Below are positions 10,961 through 24,214 of a stretch of DNA of 64,000 bases, piece after piece. The stretch is taken from the NCBI GenBank assembly GCA_008828725.1, contig MEHQ01002268.1, forward strand, positions 186,001 through 250,000. The letters are read 5' to 3'. How positions within the stretch are numbered: the first letter of the stretch is position 1; every line of letters starts with the position of its first letter. The translations under genes were made by a program, and so were the position numbers. This DNA comes from Saccharina japonica. Its lineage: Eukaryota > Sar > Phaeophyceae > Laminariales > Laminariaceae. The notes beneath the pieces are model-generated. The model was not told the origin of the DNA, did no database searches, and was given only the letters and a program-made list of their open reading frames with translations.

Positions 10961-11074
10961 GTGCAAGGGCGGAGAAATGGACCACCGGCCGCGGTTGCAA
11001 CAGTGACGGAGATGTTTTGGTCAATACGGTAATATTTGACAAGGGGAAATTAATCTGCTTCACGTTTGTTTGTT

Positions 11075-11255
11075 TTTGTCCATCCCATTTATTATCTTCG
11101 CCCTTCCTTTCTCTCTCCTTCCTAGTCGTAACTCAGATCCGGGGTCACAAAGTAGGCTCTTCTCCCTCCTCCCCCAATACGGTTCTTGCCTTGCATTTTT
11201 ATCGCGAGAAGATTTCAGCACTTTCTTCCCTCGTCGACTTGCGTCGGATTCCTGG
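11075..11255 (-). mobile_element. SINE body, 5'-truncated
   Basis: On the minus strand it contains CGACGAGGGAAGAAAGTGCT, TCTCGCGATAAAAATGCAAG, GTGACCCCGGATCTGAGTTA and an A-rich end near 11080. These blocks define a SINE family with further copies at 22072, 40605, 42428, 51225, 51903, 62525 and 63201. The tRNA-like head is missing here. Confidence 0.75.
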
Positions 11256-11479
11256 AAAGGAATAATCACCGTTCCCTTCTCCCATTTACCTGTTAAATGT
11301 ATGTGGACCGCGGCCATGACCGCTCATGACCGTGCACATGTGGTCGGTCATGACCGGTCCAACTAATGCAAATCATCCCATTTGCGATGCTTCACCTCTG
11401 TTTCGCAGTTCGTGAGTACAAAAAAAGCATGTGGGGCTCCATAACGAAAACTCAGCACGGACACTGCCGACTGGGATTG

Positions 11480-11770
11480 CTGAATGTCGACGGTTATGTA
11501 TGTAGAAAGAACCGCTTGTTTATTGCGAAGGACGGGAGCACACAAACTTGAATCGACATTTCTGCGAGCTGGGCCAGTCTACGAGGTCTTGCCTGTTGTA
11601 TATTGCATTGCATTGTCTGCTCTGCTTACTGCACTGAGCGTAGTATCTCTGTGTAGTAGTTTTGTGACCACATAACTGGTACATTTTTAGGATGATTAAT
11701 CGGCATGGACACTGGGTGTGCTGGATGTCGACGGGTAGAAAGGAAGGTTTAATGTGAAGAACACACACAC
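11480..11770 (+). repeat. Dispersed repeat (also 19330-19625 and, inverted, 24215-24390)
   Basis: Contains TGGATGTCGACGGGTAGAAA, GCAGTAAGCAGAGCAGACAA (in complement) and a CA-repeat end. It is present once per large unit, again in reverse orientation at 24215-24390, and as a shorter remnant at 41180-41290. No coding capacity recognised. Confidence 0.7.
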
Positions 11771-11799
11771 ACACACGAGGGGCTGCCACAGAGCGGTTA

Positions 11800-13361
11800 T
11801 TCAAGAAATGGCTATGCCCCGCTCAACATTACGTATTTTGATGCGATTTTTTCACACGGTGTTGTTGATCATGTACCAACAACAAATTGTTATGGAGTGC
11901 AATCTTACATACATGATACCATGTACCAACAACAAATTATCATGGAGTGCAATCGTACATACGTGGCAATTCGATACCTGGTACACAGTACTGTATATTG
12001 TACACAAGAACGACTTACCGTTATTCCGCGTGGTCCCGTTGTACCGCGGTACCGTACCGCGGTAGTGAGGTGCCTAAAAATACCACGGTACTGTGGTACC
12101 GACTATACCGGTTTGCCGCGGGGTCCCACTTTATCGCGGTTCCTGCTCCTGGCACAACACCGCGGTATATAGTGACCTAGACTACTGTACCTACTGCACC
12201 TACTGTACCACACGCGGTTCGAATACGAGGTTGCCATTCTAAATCGAAATTCGAAAAAATTGACAAAAAAAAGTTTTTAGGGAGATTCTCTTCGTATATG
12301 GTTGCTTGCTATTTTTGTATACGAAGCATAAATACCAGGTATATATAGATATATATACGTTTCTTGACGCTCGCTGTGGTCTTGGACCTCTTGGGCTCTC
12401 ACTTGGCTTCAGACCAGAGTCACACTCGGGACCCCTTTCGACGGCCTCGCGTTGGCTTTTTCGCCCGCTCTTCTCGAGGGTCGCCCCCCTCAGCCTCCGC
12501 CCGTGACTTTCCGCCCGCGCGCACTCTCGAGTCAAGCGCCGCCGCCGAGCGCGGCGACCTCGAAGTGCGTGGATCTTGAGGAGATATCTCGGCTCTACTG
12601 GCCGCTGAGGATGATATGCGTGGTGCTGTTGCTGCTGAGAGAGATATTTGTGGTGCGAGTCTCAACTCAAAATATCTCGCCTCAATTAAAAACTCAAAGA
12701 TCCACGGATGAATGAAAACTCGGCTGATTTTTTTTCGGGTGGATTCAGTACAACAGTACTGTAGCTTATTTTTCAGCGTAGAGATATTACTGCTGTGCCT
12801 GGCTGTAATACGTACAAGAACAAACAGCAGTACGTAAGAGTAGTACCAGGTACGAGTACTGTATGTACGACGTAGCGAGTAGCTGGTGTGTATAGTATTG
12901 CTGAGTGCTGTTGTGTAGTACGTACTGCTGTACAGCAGTACTACTGTTTGTTGTAGTGTACAGTGCTAGATACGAGTCTGCTCAGACACACGAGAGTCAG
13001 AGAATAATTGAGATTTCCCCCCCGTTGCCTCGACTTCGCATATCCATGCGGAACCGCTTGCTCGGCACGGAGTGTTTTTGCCGCACGTGCCAAAACTGAA
13101 ACTGAGCCCGCCACCGGGACCTCGACTGGTGCATTTCTGACAGAGACTGAGAATGAAGTTGCGAACTGAGTATCAGCAATTACAGCAGTAGTAGCGTTTC
13201 CTTCTTCCTGCAATAACACCTGGCATTGCCTTGATTCTGCACGTAGTATGTGTCAGATGTCAAAACACGAGCGAGCGCCATCAGATTGTTGTTGTCGTAA
13301 ATCTCACAAACTATCCTGAGGACTGAGACTATCCAGGGAACACCGAATGCGACTGATTGCC
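11800..13361. other. End of copy A, no gene recognised
   Basis: Holds CAACAACAAATT short direct repeats (11870-11945), GGTACCGCGGTA words (12030-12170), a GC-rich tract with both strands open (12360-12580), and TACTG/AGTAC-rich microsatellite-like sequence (12740-12970). None of the short ORFs keeps its frame in copy B without indels. Confidence 0.4.
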
Positions 13362-16300
13362 GGTCGCGTTCATGGCCTGTCCAGCTCATGGCTCATGTAA
13401 AGGTACACGGATCGGTCGTAATTCCTCGTCGAGTCCTCTCCTGTGTACGATCTCTGCCTACGAATATCACCGTGACTAGGGAGTAACATACAACACAAGC
13501 AGTATATGTAAAACGGCTGCTATACATGCCTCGTGTTTGGACAACGCGCGTTACGAAGATGGAGGCGCAAGCTTGCTAAATTGGAGGGAGAGCAAGACCT
13601 CAGTCTTAACTTCTACGAGGCCCTGAAGAAAGTCAACGAAGAAATTGAGACAGAGTCGTGTGCGGATATCGTTAAATGATGATGAGTATTCTTGGGCTAA
13701 CCAACGCTTCGCCTCGCGTTTTTACCATCAAATCGTCGATTTAATGGTAAAAACGCGAGGCGAAGCGTTGGTTAGCCCAGTAATACTCACCATCAGGAGC
13801 GATATCCGCACATGACTCTGTCTCAATTTCTTCGTTGACCTTCTTGAGGGCCTCATAGAAATCAAGACTGAGGTCTTGCTCTCCCCCCAATTTAGCAAGC
13901 TTGCGCCTCCATCCCCGTAACACACTTTGTCCAGTGTCCAGACACGAGGCATGTATAGCAGCCGTTCTCTACACATATTGCCTGTGTTGTATGTTACTTT
14001 TTTTAGCTAGCGTCCATCGGTGGGTAGACGGGCTGGCGCGGCTGCAAAATTGAGTGCATCATCTGCTGGCCGTGTTTCCGGACGATGTTTACGGTTACAT
14101 CTAAAGGTCGGCGTTGCACGACGAACGAACATACGATTGATGAGTATAATGACTCGGGATCGTTTCGTGCTGAGACTAGGCTAAGTACCTTATGTTTGTG
14201 TTTCCCAAAGTATAACCGTCTTCGCGTTGTCATCTTCCTTGTGTGTCAGTAGTACGTATGTAATCTCGCTGTTAGAAATACACGTTACAATCACCGGGAA
14301 ACGAGTAGGCGCGGTAAAGTGGGCGGGGTAATTTACCGCGCCTACTCGTTTCCCGGTGCTTGTACCGTATATTTCTAACAGCGAGATTCCATACATGCTA
14401 TCGACACACAAGGAAGATGACAACGCGAAGACGGTTATACTTTGGGAAACACAAACATAAGGTACTTAGCCTAGTCTCAGCTCAAAACGATCCCAAGTCA
14501 TCATACTCATCAATCGTATGTTCGTTCGTCGTGCAACGCCAACCTTTAGATGTAACCGTAAACACCGTCCGGAAACACGGCCAACATATGATGCGCTCAG
14601 TCTTGCAGCCGCGCCAGCCCGTTCACCCACCGATGCACGCTAAGCTCAAAAGAGCTGGGGGCTACAACACCAAATATTTTCGCAGTCAGCTACGAGAACG
14701 ATTTGATGGTAAAAACGCGAGACGAAGCGTTGGTTAGCCCAAGATTACTCATCATCATTAGCGATATCCACACATGACTGTTACTCCCTTTCTTCGTTGA
14801 CCTTCTTGGGGGCCTCATAGAAGTCAAAACTCAGGTCTTGCTCTTCCTCCAATTTAGCAAGCTTGCGCCTCCATCTGCGTAACGCACGTTATCCAAACAC
14901 GACGCAGATATATAACCCGTTTTACATATACTGCCTGTGGTGCATGTTAATTTTTTGAGCTAGCGTCCATCGGTGGGTAGACGGGCTGGCGCGGCTGCAA
15001 AACTGAGCGCATCATCTGCTGGCCGTGTTTCCGGACGATGTTGACGGTTAAATCTGAAGGTCGGCGTTGCACGACGAACGAACATAAGCCTGGTGAGTAT
15101 GATGACTTGGGATCGTTTCGTGCTGGGACTACAGTAATAATAGGCTAAGTGCCTTATGTTTTTTTCTCCCAACGTATAACCGTCTTCGCGTTGTCACCTT
15201 CCTTTTGTGTCGGTAGCACGTATGGAATCTCGCTGTTAGAAATATACGGTACAGGCGCCGGGAGACGAGTAGGCGCGGTAGAACAGCGGGAGTCGACACG
15301 CGCTACCGACACAAAAGGAAGATGACAACGCGAAGACGGCTAAAGGTTGGAAGAAAAATAACAAAATGGACTTACAGTAGCACGAACCGATCCCAAGTCG
15401 TCAAGCTCATCAATCTTACGTTCGTTCATCGTGAAACGGTAGGTTAGGAATAATACGCACAAAACCTTTTAACACGAAATATCCTGCGATTAACTGCCGT
15501 ATCAGCTCGTCCGGCCAGCCCATCACCGAAAACGTCCACGAGATAAAGTCGGAACATGGAACGGACAACAAGGAATATGTAATAACGTAAAACAACATTA
15601 AAGGGGGGAAACAAAAAAACGAGAAGGATTTCCAGCACGCAACGACCCCAGGTCGCCTTACTGTTCTGTCTTATGTCCGGTCGTCGTGCAATGGTACTTA
15701 CGCTCTTCTGAAGGGATGTAATGAACACAAACGCACACACAAAGCATGTAGTCAAACACGTATATACACGGTGTTGTTCGAATTTGACTATTCAACATTG
15801 ACGGTTACGTGTAGTTTCGGGTGATCGGCATATTCTTAGGTATTCGACTCTTGACTTCTGTGATCGTACGTGTTGACATAAGGGGACAGTCCGTTCTGTC
15901 TCTCGTCCGTGGAAGGCCAATAATCACACCTGATTCGTACTACATCCTTTTAATCTTGACTCATCGTCCTGGAATACGAACAGGTATGCCCCCTCAAATG
16001 ACCTACCGCGCCTACTCGTCTCCCGGCGCTGGTACTGCATGTGTCTAACAGCGAGAGTCGACAAGCGCTACCGACACAAAGGATAACGACACCGCGAAGA
16101 CGGTTATATCATACGTTGGGAGAAAAAAGAAGAAGAAGGTACTTAGCCTTGCCCCAGCACGAAACGATCCCAAGTCTTCATACTCATCAATCTGATGTTC
16201 GTTCTTCGTGCAACGGTAGGTTGGGCGTGTACTATTACGGGCGGCCACAGCAAACACTAGTAATAGGAACCAGAAATGTTGTTATTAATAGTGAAACTAG

Positions 16301-18929
16301 GTAAGTACATTGGTTTTTTGTGTGCATCGGTCGGATTCCTATTTACTATGTTATAACTATGGTTCCGCACTTGATACCGACAGAAGCTTCACCTAAATCT
16401 CCTGCCAATTAACTTATCGGTCAACTTGTCCCTGCCGGCCCAGTGCTGAAACGTCCACGAGATAAAGTCGGAACATGGAACGGACAACAAGGAATATGTA
16501 ATAACGTAAAACAACATTAAAGGGGGGAAACAAAAAAACCAGAAGGGTTTCCAGCACGCAACGACCCCAGGTCGCCTTACTGTTCTGTCTTATGTCCGGT
16601 CGTCGTGCAATGGTACTTACGCTCTTCTGAAGGGATGTAATGAACACAAACGCACACACAAAGCATGTAGTCAAACACGTATATACACGTATTATACGTA
16701 TGTGGTATAATACCGTGTGTGTACGTTTGTTTGACTCCGTTTTCCTGTGTGAAGGTTTGTGTCATTACACCCCTTCAGCAGAGCGTAAAGTACCAATTGC
16801 AACGACGAACGAACATAGAGCAGAACGTAAGGCGACCCTGGGGTCATTGCGTGCTGGTAGTTTTGTTTGTTTCCCCCTTTTATGTTTTTTTTTTCACGGC
16901 AAATATATCTTCTTCTTGTCCGTTTCATGTGTCGACTTTATCTCGTGGACGTTTTTCAGCGCTGGGCCGGCCAGACAATTTGACTCGGTAGTTAATTGAA
17001 ACATGATTTAGTGTTTTTTGGTGGAAGATTTTGTGGGTATCAAGTTGTACAAGCACAAACTTATCGTTGCACGAAGCCCAGCGCTGAAAACGTCCACGAG
17101 ATAAAGTCGACACATGAAACGGACAAAAAGGAAGATGTATTACCGTTAAAAAAAAACATAAAAGGGGGGGGAAAACAAACTTCCAGCACGCAATGACCCC
17201 ACGTCGCCTTACTGTTCTCTCTTATGTTCGTTCGTCGTGCAATGGTACTTACGCTCTGCTGAAGGGGTGTAATGGACACAAACCTTCACACAGAAAACGG
17301 AGTCAAACACGTACACACACGGTATTAATACCCGTATGTGTGTATAGCATCCCTGGAGTGTGTACGTGTTTGACTACATGCTTTGTGTGTGCGTTTGTGT
17401 TCATTACATCCCTTCAGAAGAGCGTAAGTACCATTGCACGACGACCGGACATAAGACAGAACAGTAAGGCGACCTGGGGTCGTTGCGTGCTGGAAANCCT
17501 TCTNGTTTTTTTGTTTCCCCCCTTTAATGTTGTTTTACGTTATTACATATTCCTTGTTGTCCGTTCCATGTTCCGACTTTATCTCGTGGACGTTTTCGGT
17601 GATGGGCTGGCCGGACAAATTTTGACTCGGTAGTGTAATTGAAAACTATTTAGTGTTTTGTGAAGATTTGTGTGGGTATCAAGTTGTACAAGCACAACTC
17701 ACGTTTGCACGAAAGCATAAACATAAGTTTGATGAGTATGGAACGACTCGGGGAGTCGTTTTGTACATGGGACTAGGCTAGTACCTTATGTTTTTTTTTC
17801 TCCAACATGTTAACAAGTCTCCGCTTTGTAATTTGTCTTTGTGTCGGAAATATGTTGTCGACTCTAGCTGTAAGGAAAATAGATGTATGTACTGCCTTGA
17901 TCTAGAAGCCAAGTATCAACGCTTCCCTCCTTCCAATTCGGTTGCTGGCTGTCGTAGGGCTGTAGTTTTAAGATGTTGAAGTAAAAGAGCGTGAACCGGT
18001 GCGGCGGCAGCGGGCTAGAATTCTCGTCAAACGATAGTACTTGACTGGTCAACATCAATCTGCATTACTTTCTAAAGGAAAACATACCTTCCCTTCTCCG
18101 AAGGCCCGGTTCATATCTGTTCGGTCTTCCTAGCGTAAGGTTGGTGCCCGTTGGGTGTAGTGTTTTAATAAGGAGTTGAGAGGGGGAGGAGAGGGAGACG
18201 GTCTTCATTCGGTTGCAAGGAATAGCAATGCGGCTTGTTGTTTTATCACGGGTGTATTTGCCTATCCCATAGTACCTGCTTCATCTAGGAAGCAACCTTC
18301 ATCCTTTTCTTGTCGATATTTCCCTGGTGAATGACGGTAGGATTTCCTGTTTTTAGTGCCGCCGTAGTTTTATGGGTAGAATTAAAAACTGTTGTTTCAC
18401 GTGTTGAAATAAGTGCGTGAACAGGCGGGAAATGGGTTCCGGCAAACAGTCTAAGCTTTTGGTACGTATCTTCTTTACCTCGACCCGGGGAACGTCCCTT
18501 GATTTCACCCTTCCCGGGCAATTATTGACAGCATGCCTGTACCAAGCACCGTTGGTGGTAATATTGAAAGGACAGCGTGCAAGGCCGGGGCAACGGGCTG
18601 AGGCGGTTGCAAGAGTAGCGGGCCCTGTTTACTCTGACGGTAGTAGTTGACGGCCATAGTTAACTATGAGAGTACCTGAATTCAACTACAAAGGTATCAT
18701 CACCTGTTCCTCCCCCAATTGCCTGGTTAAATCGCCTGTCGACTTGCCCTGTTTGTAGGGCGTTTGTTTAGCTGTAACGTAGTTTCACGTGGAAAATAAG
18801 AATGCGACCTCTTTGTACTGAAAATAGTGTGGAACACACCCAGTCTTTACATAGGAATTCCAGTCTGGCCAAAAACAAGAGATTCTTAACATCTGTCTTG
18901 TACTTTTTGTTTTTTCTTTTTTTTTCCAC

Positions 18930-19100
18930 CCTTTAATATCTCGCCACTTCTGTATCCTCTCCTCTCCTAGTCGTAACTCAGATCCGGGGTTACAAAGTAG
19001 GCTACTCTCCCTCCCTCCCCCACTACGGTCTGCCTTGATTTTTATCGCGAGAATATTTCAGCACTTTCTTCCCTCGTCGACTTGCGTCGGATTCCTGGAA
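18930..19100 (-). mobile_element. SINE body, 5'-truncated (paralogue of 11075-11255)
   Basis: Same blocks and position as the SINE in copy A, with several one-base indels. It was therefore present before the large duplication. Confidence 0.7.
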
Positions 19101-20534
19101 AGGATATCACCGTCCTTCCTCCATTTACCTGTCAATGTATGTGGACCCGCGGCAATGACCGCTCCATGACCGTGCACATGTGGTGCGGTCATGACGCGGT
19201 CAACTAATGCAAATCATCCCCATTTGCGATGCTTCACCTCTGTTTCGCAGGTTCGTGAGTACAAAAAAAAGCCCATGTGGGGCTCCATAATCGAAAACTC
19301 AGCACGGAACACTGGCCGACTGGGATTGCTGAATGTCGACGGTTATGTATGTAGAAAGAACCGCTTGTTTATTGCGAAGGACGGGAGCACACAAACTGAA
19401 TCGAACATTTTCTGCGAAGCTGGGCAGTCTACGAGGTCTTGCCTGTCGTATATGGCATTGCATTGTCTGCTCTGCTTACTGCACTGAGCGTAGTATCTCT
19501 GTGTCGTAGTTTTTTTACCACAGAACTGGTACCTTTTTAGGATGAAGAATAATAATCGGCACGGACACTGGGTGTGCTGGATGTCGACGGGTAGGAAGGA
19601 AGGTTTAATGTGAAGAACACACACACACACACTGATACACCTCTCCTATGTACATCCATCCGTCAAAGAGCACTCAGCCCTGCCTCGTAGACCGAGGTGA
19701 GCGATGGTGTCACACGGTGTTGTTGATGCATGTAACCAACAACAAATGTTATGGAGGTTGCAATCTTACATAGCATGATACATGTATCCAACAACAAATT
19801 ATCATGGAGTGCAATCGTACATACGTGGCAATTCGATACTGGTTAGCACAGTAACTGTATATTGTACACAAGAACGACTTACCGTAATTCCGCGCCGTGG
19901 TCCCGTTGTAAACCGCGTCACGTACCGCGGTAGTGAGGTGCCTAAAAATACCACGGGTACCTTGTGGTACCGACTATATTACCGGTTTGCGCGGGGTCCC
20001 CACTTTAATCGCGGTTCCTGCTCTGGCACAACAACACGCGGTATATAGTGACCTAGACTACTGTAACTACTGCACCTACTGTACCACACGCGTTCGAATA
20101 CGCAGGTTTTGCCATTCGAAATCGCAAATTCGAAAAAATTGACAAAAAAAGTTTTTGGGAGATTCTCTCGTATAATGGGTTGCTTGCTATTTTTGTATAC
20201 GAAGCATAAAATAACCAAGGTATATATCATGAGTATATATACGTTCCTTGACGCTCGCTGTGGTGATCTTGGACCTCTTGGGCTTTCACTTGGCTTCAGA
20301 CCAGAGTCACACTCGGGACCCCTTTCGACGGCCTCGCGTTGGCTTTTTCGCCTGCTCTTCTCGAGGGTCGCCCCCCTCAGCCTCCGCCCGTGACTTTCCG
20401 CCCGCGCGCACTCTCGAGTCAAGCGCCGCCGCCGAGCGCGGCGACCTTCAATCCGTGGGCTCTTACGAGACGGTGGGACATCGAGACTTTTTCTTCGAGG
20501 CAGAAAGGTTCCGTGCGGGACGCCGAGGCTGTTT

Positions 20535-21097
20535 CTCTGAGGCAGCAAGCTTATTTCGTGGTTGTTTCTTGGAGATCCGAAATATAGCGAGGTTCTACGT
20601 ACGTACTTTTTACCTGTATTTGTTCCAGGATCTTGGGCTTTTTTTCGGTCGCGAGCTTCGATAGCTCGGTCTCGCAAATGCGACTACCTACTCCCAACTA
20701 CCTCCATGAGCGAGGTTTAGTCCCTTCCACTCCTTCGGCCTTGCTCCGTCGGGATACGAGTACGATACTACAGCAGCAAGCACGGCACTCTTTGTACAGT
20801 CAGTACTTATACTACCGTAAAACAGTAGTAGCACAATAATACGACAACAAAAAGTTTAGCCGATTTTTTCTCGGGTGGATTCATACTGCCTTGGTACTGA
20901 TGCTGTAGCTCCCTTCTTTTCAGGGTAGAAATATGTATGAGTTTGTACGTAGAACAGCGTAGTACCAGGTACAAAGTACTGCTGTTTTGTACGTACGATG
21001 TAACGAGCAGCTGGTCTGTAGCACTGAGAAGAACGTACGTAGAACCTCGCTATATTTCGGACCTCCAAGAAACAACCGCGAAATAAGCTTGCTGCCT
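20535..21097. repeat. Inverted repeat pair unique to copy B
   Basis: 20537-20605 (GCAAGCTTATTTCGTGGTTG ... AGCGAGGTTCTACGTACG) is inverted at 21030-21095. Copy A lacks this block; its sequence departs at GGCGACCT (12556 against 20443). An insertion of a ~0.56 kb inverted-repeat element after the duplication is the simplest reading. No target-site duplication was resolved. Confidence 0.6.
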
Positions 21098-21282
21098 GTG
21101 TATAGTGCTATAGATACGAGTAGTCTGCTCCGACACGAGAGTCAGAGAAGGATTGAGACCCCCTCCCCGTTGCCGCCAGCTTTGAAACATCTCGACTATA
21201 TCCACGCGCAACCGCTTGCTCGGTACGAAGTGTTTTCGCCGCACGACCAAAACTGAGCCCGACACCGGGACCGCGACTGGTG

Positions 21283-21652
21283 CATTTCTGACAGAAACTG
21301 AGAAATGAAGTTGCGAACTGAGTATCAACACAGTTAGCGTTTCCTTCTTCCTGCGACACTTGGCATTGCCTTGACTCTGTACGTAGTATGTATCAAATAT
21401 CAAAACACGAGCGATCGCCATCACATTGTTGTCGTAAATCTCACAAACTATCCTGAAAACTGAGACTATCCACGGAACACCGAAAGCGACTGATCACATT
21501 TCTGAGACTGACTACTGTTGAGACTGAGAAATGAGGTTGCGAACTGAATATTTCAACACGCAGCATTCCCTTCTTCCTGCAACACTTGGCATTACCTTGA
21601 TTCTGCACGTCAGATATCGAAACACGACGAGCGCCATCACATTGTCGTAAAT
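21283..21652. repeat. ~160-200 bp direct repeat, two copies
   Basis: The segment beginning GCATTTCTGACAGAAACTGA (21283-21440) recurs diverged at 21497-21652 (ACATTTCTGAGACTG ... CACTTGGCATTACCTTGATT). The second copy lies just beyond the end of the 7.8 kb duplication. Confidence 0.65.
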
Positions 21653-22071
21653 GATAAGGATGGTACGAAATAACTGATGTGCCAGGTAAATTGCCCTATC
21701 CGAAGCATGGGTGCCGGCATGCGGAGCCCTTGTAATTTGTATATAAATGTATGGAACTATGGAAACTGGTTTTGAGGTCATTTCTCTTCATGGGTTACAA
21801 ATTGGACGATGCAGCAGATACCTATCATCGTCTTCGTAGGGCTTCAATATTGTATTATATGTTGTACACCAATTTTCACTCTGATCCGTGAGATGCACTG
21901 TTTACACTGACGTACTATTAATACCGCATGGGTTTCGATACATCATTTTTTTTTTAATTTCCTGTACACGAGCGGCAAAAAAATGGAAAAATGGAAAAAT
22001 AGGATATTTCACTGTTTTTTCTATTTCTCGAACAGATCGAGTCGGACTCTAAAGGTTTTTTACCTCATTTT

Positions 22072-22380
22072 TTTTTCCAGCCCATTTAATATCTACGCAC
22101 TTCTGTATCCCTCCCTCCCTAGTCGTAACTCAGATCCGGGGTTACAAAGTAGGCTACTCTCCCTCCTCCCCCACTACGGTCCTGCCTTGATTTTTATCAG
22201 CCTTCCCAACGCCCGTCGATTTTCATCGAATTTTGCTAACTCACGCTCTCGCGCTTTCCGCTATAGTCCAGATATTATTTGCAAGAAAAAGTCCCTACGA
22301 GCACGAGTATGCACTCGGGGGGGCTCGAACCCACAGTCTTGACTCTAACAGAGACCATATCCACCTGTCATATATTTATA
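22072..22380 (-). mobile_element. SINE with tRNA-like head
   Basis: Read on the minus strand, the 5' end (22380-22300) holds a pol III B-box-like GGGTTCGAGCC preceded by GGTCTCTGTTAGAGTC. The shared body follows (AAAATTCGATG, GATAAAAATCAAGGCAGGAC, TAACCCCGGATCTGAGTTAC), then an A-rich tail at 22072. Length is about 300 bp, usual for tRNA-derived SINEs. Confidence 0.7.
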
Positions 22381-22524
22381 TCTGCTATTATTAATACAGC
22401 AGTAGTATCACAAAATCACCCGTGTCGCCACTTTTGAAACATTTATTTGGTGGCACTACGAGTACAGCAGTCTTGGGGATCAGTTAGTTGTCTGATTTTT
22501 GGCTGCCCCAGCTCCTACAACAGT

Positions 22525-22720
22525 ATAGTACGCGACAGATGTTAAGAATCTGGTAATTATTAAGAATATGATAATTAAGAGTTTGAGACTGAGAATTTTT
22601 GGGGCAAAATAAGAATGCGACCTCTTTGTACTAAAAATAGTATGGAACACACCCAGTCTTCCATAATAATTCTAGTAGTATTTACTAGTCTGCCCAAAAA
22701 TAAGAGATTCTTAACATCTG
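22525..22720. repeat. Dispersed repeat shared with 18798-18900
   Basis: AATAAGAATGCGACCTCTTT ... GGAACACACCCAGTCTT ... AAGAGATTCTTAACATCTGT is found here and at 18798-18900. In copy A of the big duplication it is absent, so it entered copy B later or was lost from A. A short inverted partner (GACAGATGTTAAGAATC) lies at 22537. Confidence 0.65.
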
Positions 22721-23660
22721 TCGCTTACTATTATTGTATGTGCGTAGGATACAGTAGTACGATACTACATACAGTACTCACAGATTATCCAGCACAACAA
22801 GTGTCTTCCGTGCCCACAAACTACGAACCAGAGAAGAAATGGCTGCATCCTGCCTGAACTAAGAGGAGAATACGTACAAAGCAGGAGTAAATATGCACAG
22901 CAAAAAAGAACAACAAACCGAACGATGTTTCTAAAAGGGAGTGGATTGTGGATTGCCTCTCCGATGATAATTATACCGGTAATCGAAATAAACTATTGTT
23001 GTTGTTTGTTTCTGGAAACACACTTTCCGATGACACTGATGAACATTTTTTTTTTGAGGGACGAACGTATTTTCCTCACAGTTACCAATTGCAGTGTAAA
23101 CAATAATAGTCATTTGTGACAGTTGTTGAACACACTATTAATACTGTAATAAACATCGAAATCAGCGTTGTTGGCCGTTTATTATAGATATCGAAGTTCC
23201 ACGAAAAACGGTATCTATGCACGACGCGCTTCGCCCCTAAATGCCAATTAACTACGAGCTGGTTCAGGCGTATCACCCCAAATTCACGAATGCCGCATGC
23301 AATAGCAACTCCAATGTCACATACTGTATTTGGTATCATACTGACCGACATGAACAGTGGAAGAGGATGACATCGCCAGGTTATTTGTTCAAGGACCTAG
23401 AACTGGCGCTACCGCCGAAAATGTGGCCTGACCAATCACAGGCCTTCAAAGAGGTCAACAATAGTCAGGCGTTTCCGTAGGATTTCCCCCCTCCCCCAAT
23501 TTTGTTTTTTAACGAGCCGCTTCCAAGTGGTCTAAGGCATGTTTGTACAAAGTTTCACGCAAATATTATCATACTAAGTCACATTTAACGCCCAAAATCG
23601 ATTATATGCTGAAACTAAGTAATTACGAGGCAACGCCTATTTTTGCACTTTTACCGCATA
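22720..23660. other. No gene recognised
   Basis: Unique AT-rich sequence. The 79-codon ORF at 23241-23480 has no recognisable family and no supporting context. Confidence 0.4.
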
Positions 23661-23665
23661 AAAGT

Positions 23666-23935
23666 CCAAATGTCCAAGCCGTTTTTTGGGGATAGACCCT
23701 GAAATTTGGCACACGTGTTTTATGCGCTCTGCTCAAGCCTTTAACGAACATATATGTGTGTGTTTTGTTTTTTTCGTCAGAAATTTTAGATCTCTTAGGA
23801 CCCAATTTCCAAAACATATACAAACAATGTCTGGCAAAAAAAAAAAAGCGTTAACGGCTCGGATAGGGCGCATAAAACACGTGTGCAAAATTTCAGGGTC
23901 TTTCTCCAAAAAATGGCGTGGACATTGGCTACTGA
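23666..23935. mobile_element. Foldback element, ~80 bp arms
   Basis: GACCCTGAAATTTGGCACAC GTGTTTTATGCGC (23694-23730) is inverted at about 23868-23912 as GCGCATAAAACACGTGTGCA AAATTTCAGGGTC. The arms extend over CCAA(A)TGTCCA-GCC. The spacer is about 110 bp. No clear target-site duplication. Confidence 0.7.
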
Positions 23936-24214
23936 ATGCATTTTGGGCGGTATGCTTGAACCAGCCTGTACGAATATCATTTCTCCTGTTTTACGAGCCT
24001 GTTAAGGCTGCTTTTGATGTAGGTTATTTAGTGGAATCGATACCTATCAGCAATAATATGAATACTTTACATATATAAATGGACAGAAAAAACATAGAAA
24101 ACAGAAACATTAAGATTCTTACGCATATAACTCCTCGATCCTCGATCTCATACTCGTAGCTGATGTTTATTGGTTGCTCTTCATATATATGTGTGTGTGT
24201 TCTTCACATTAAAC

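Larger units (their letters stand above)
5559..13361 (+). repeat. Large direct duplication, copy A (~7.8 kb)
   Basis: The sequence from GGTCGCGTTCATGGCCTGTC at 5559 recurs at 13362. The two copies run colinear for about 7.8 kb at an offset near 7802 (for example 5926-6174 equals 13728-13976). Identity is near-complete over the first ~4.3 kb and lower afterwards. The unit contains palindromic arms, a degenerate tandem array, a SINE and unknown sequence. No host gene is recognised inside. Confidence 0.9.
13362..21490 (+). repeat. Large direct duplication, copy B (~8.1 kb)
   Basis: Directly abuts copy A. Palindromes A/A' (13493-13993) and B/B' (14005-14648) match copy A almost base for base. 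From about 16250 to 20250 there are very many one-base insertions and deletions relative to copy A, and N at 17497 and 17504. This suggests either faster decay or poor consensus. Copy B also differs by replacement at 18798-18900 and by an inserted inverted-repeat block at about 20445-21100. It ends near 21490, matching the end of copy A at 13361. Confidence 0.9.

Noticed and set aside
5559..21490. CRISPR-like array because of recurring ~20 bp words
   Set aside because: Eukaryotic context, irregular spacing and alternating orientation; spacers are themselves repeats.
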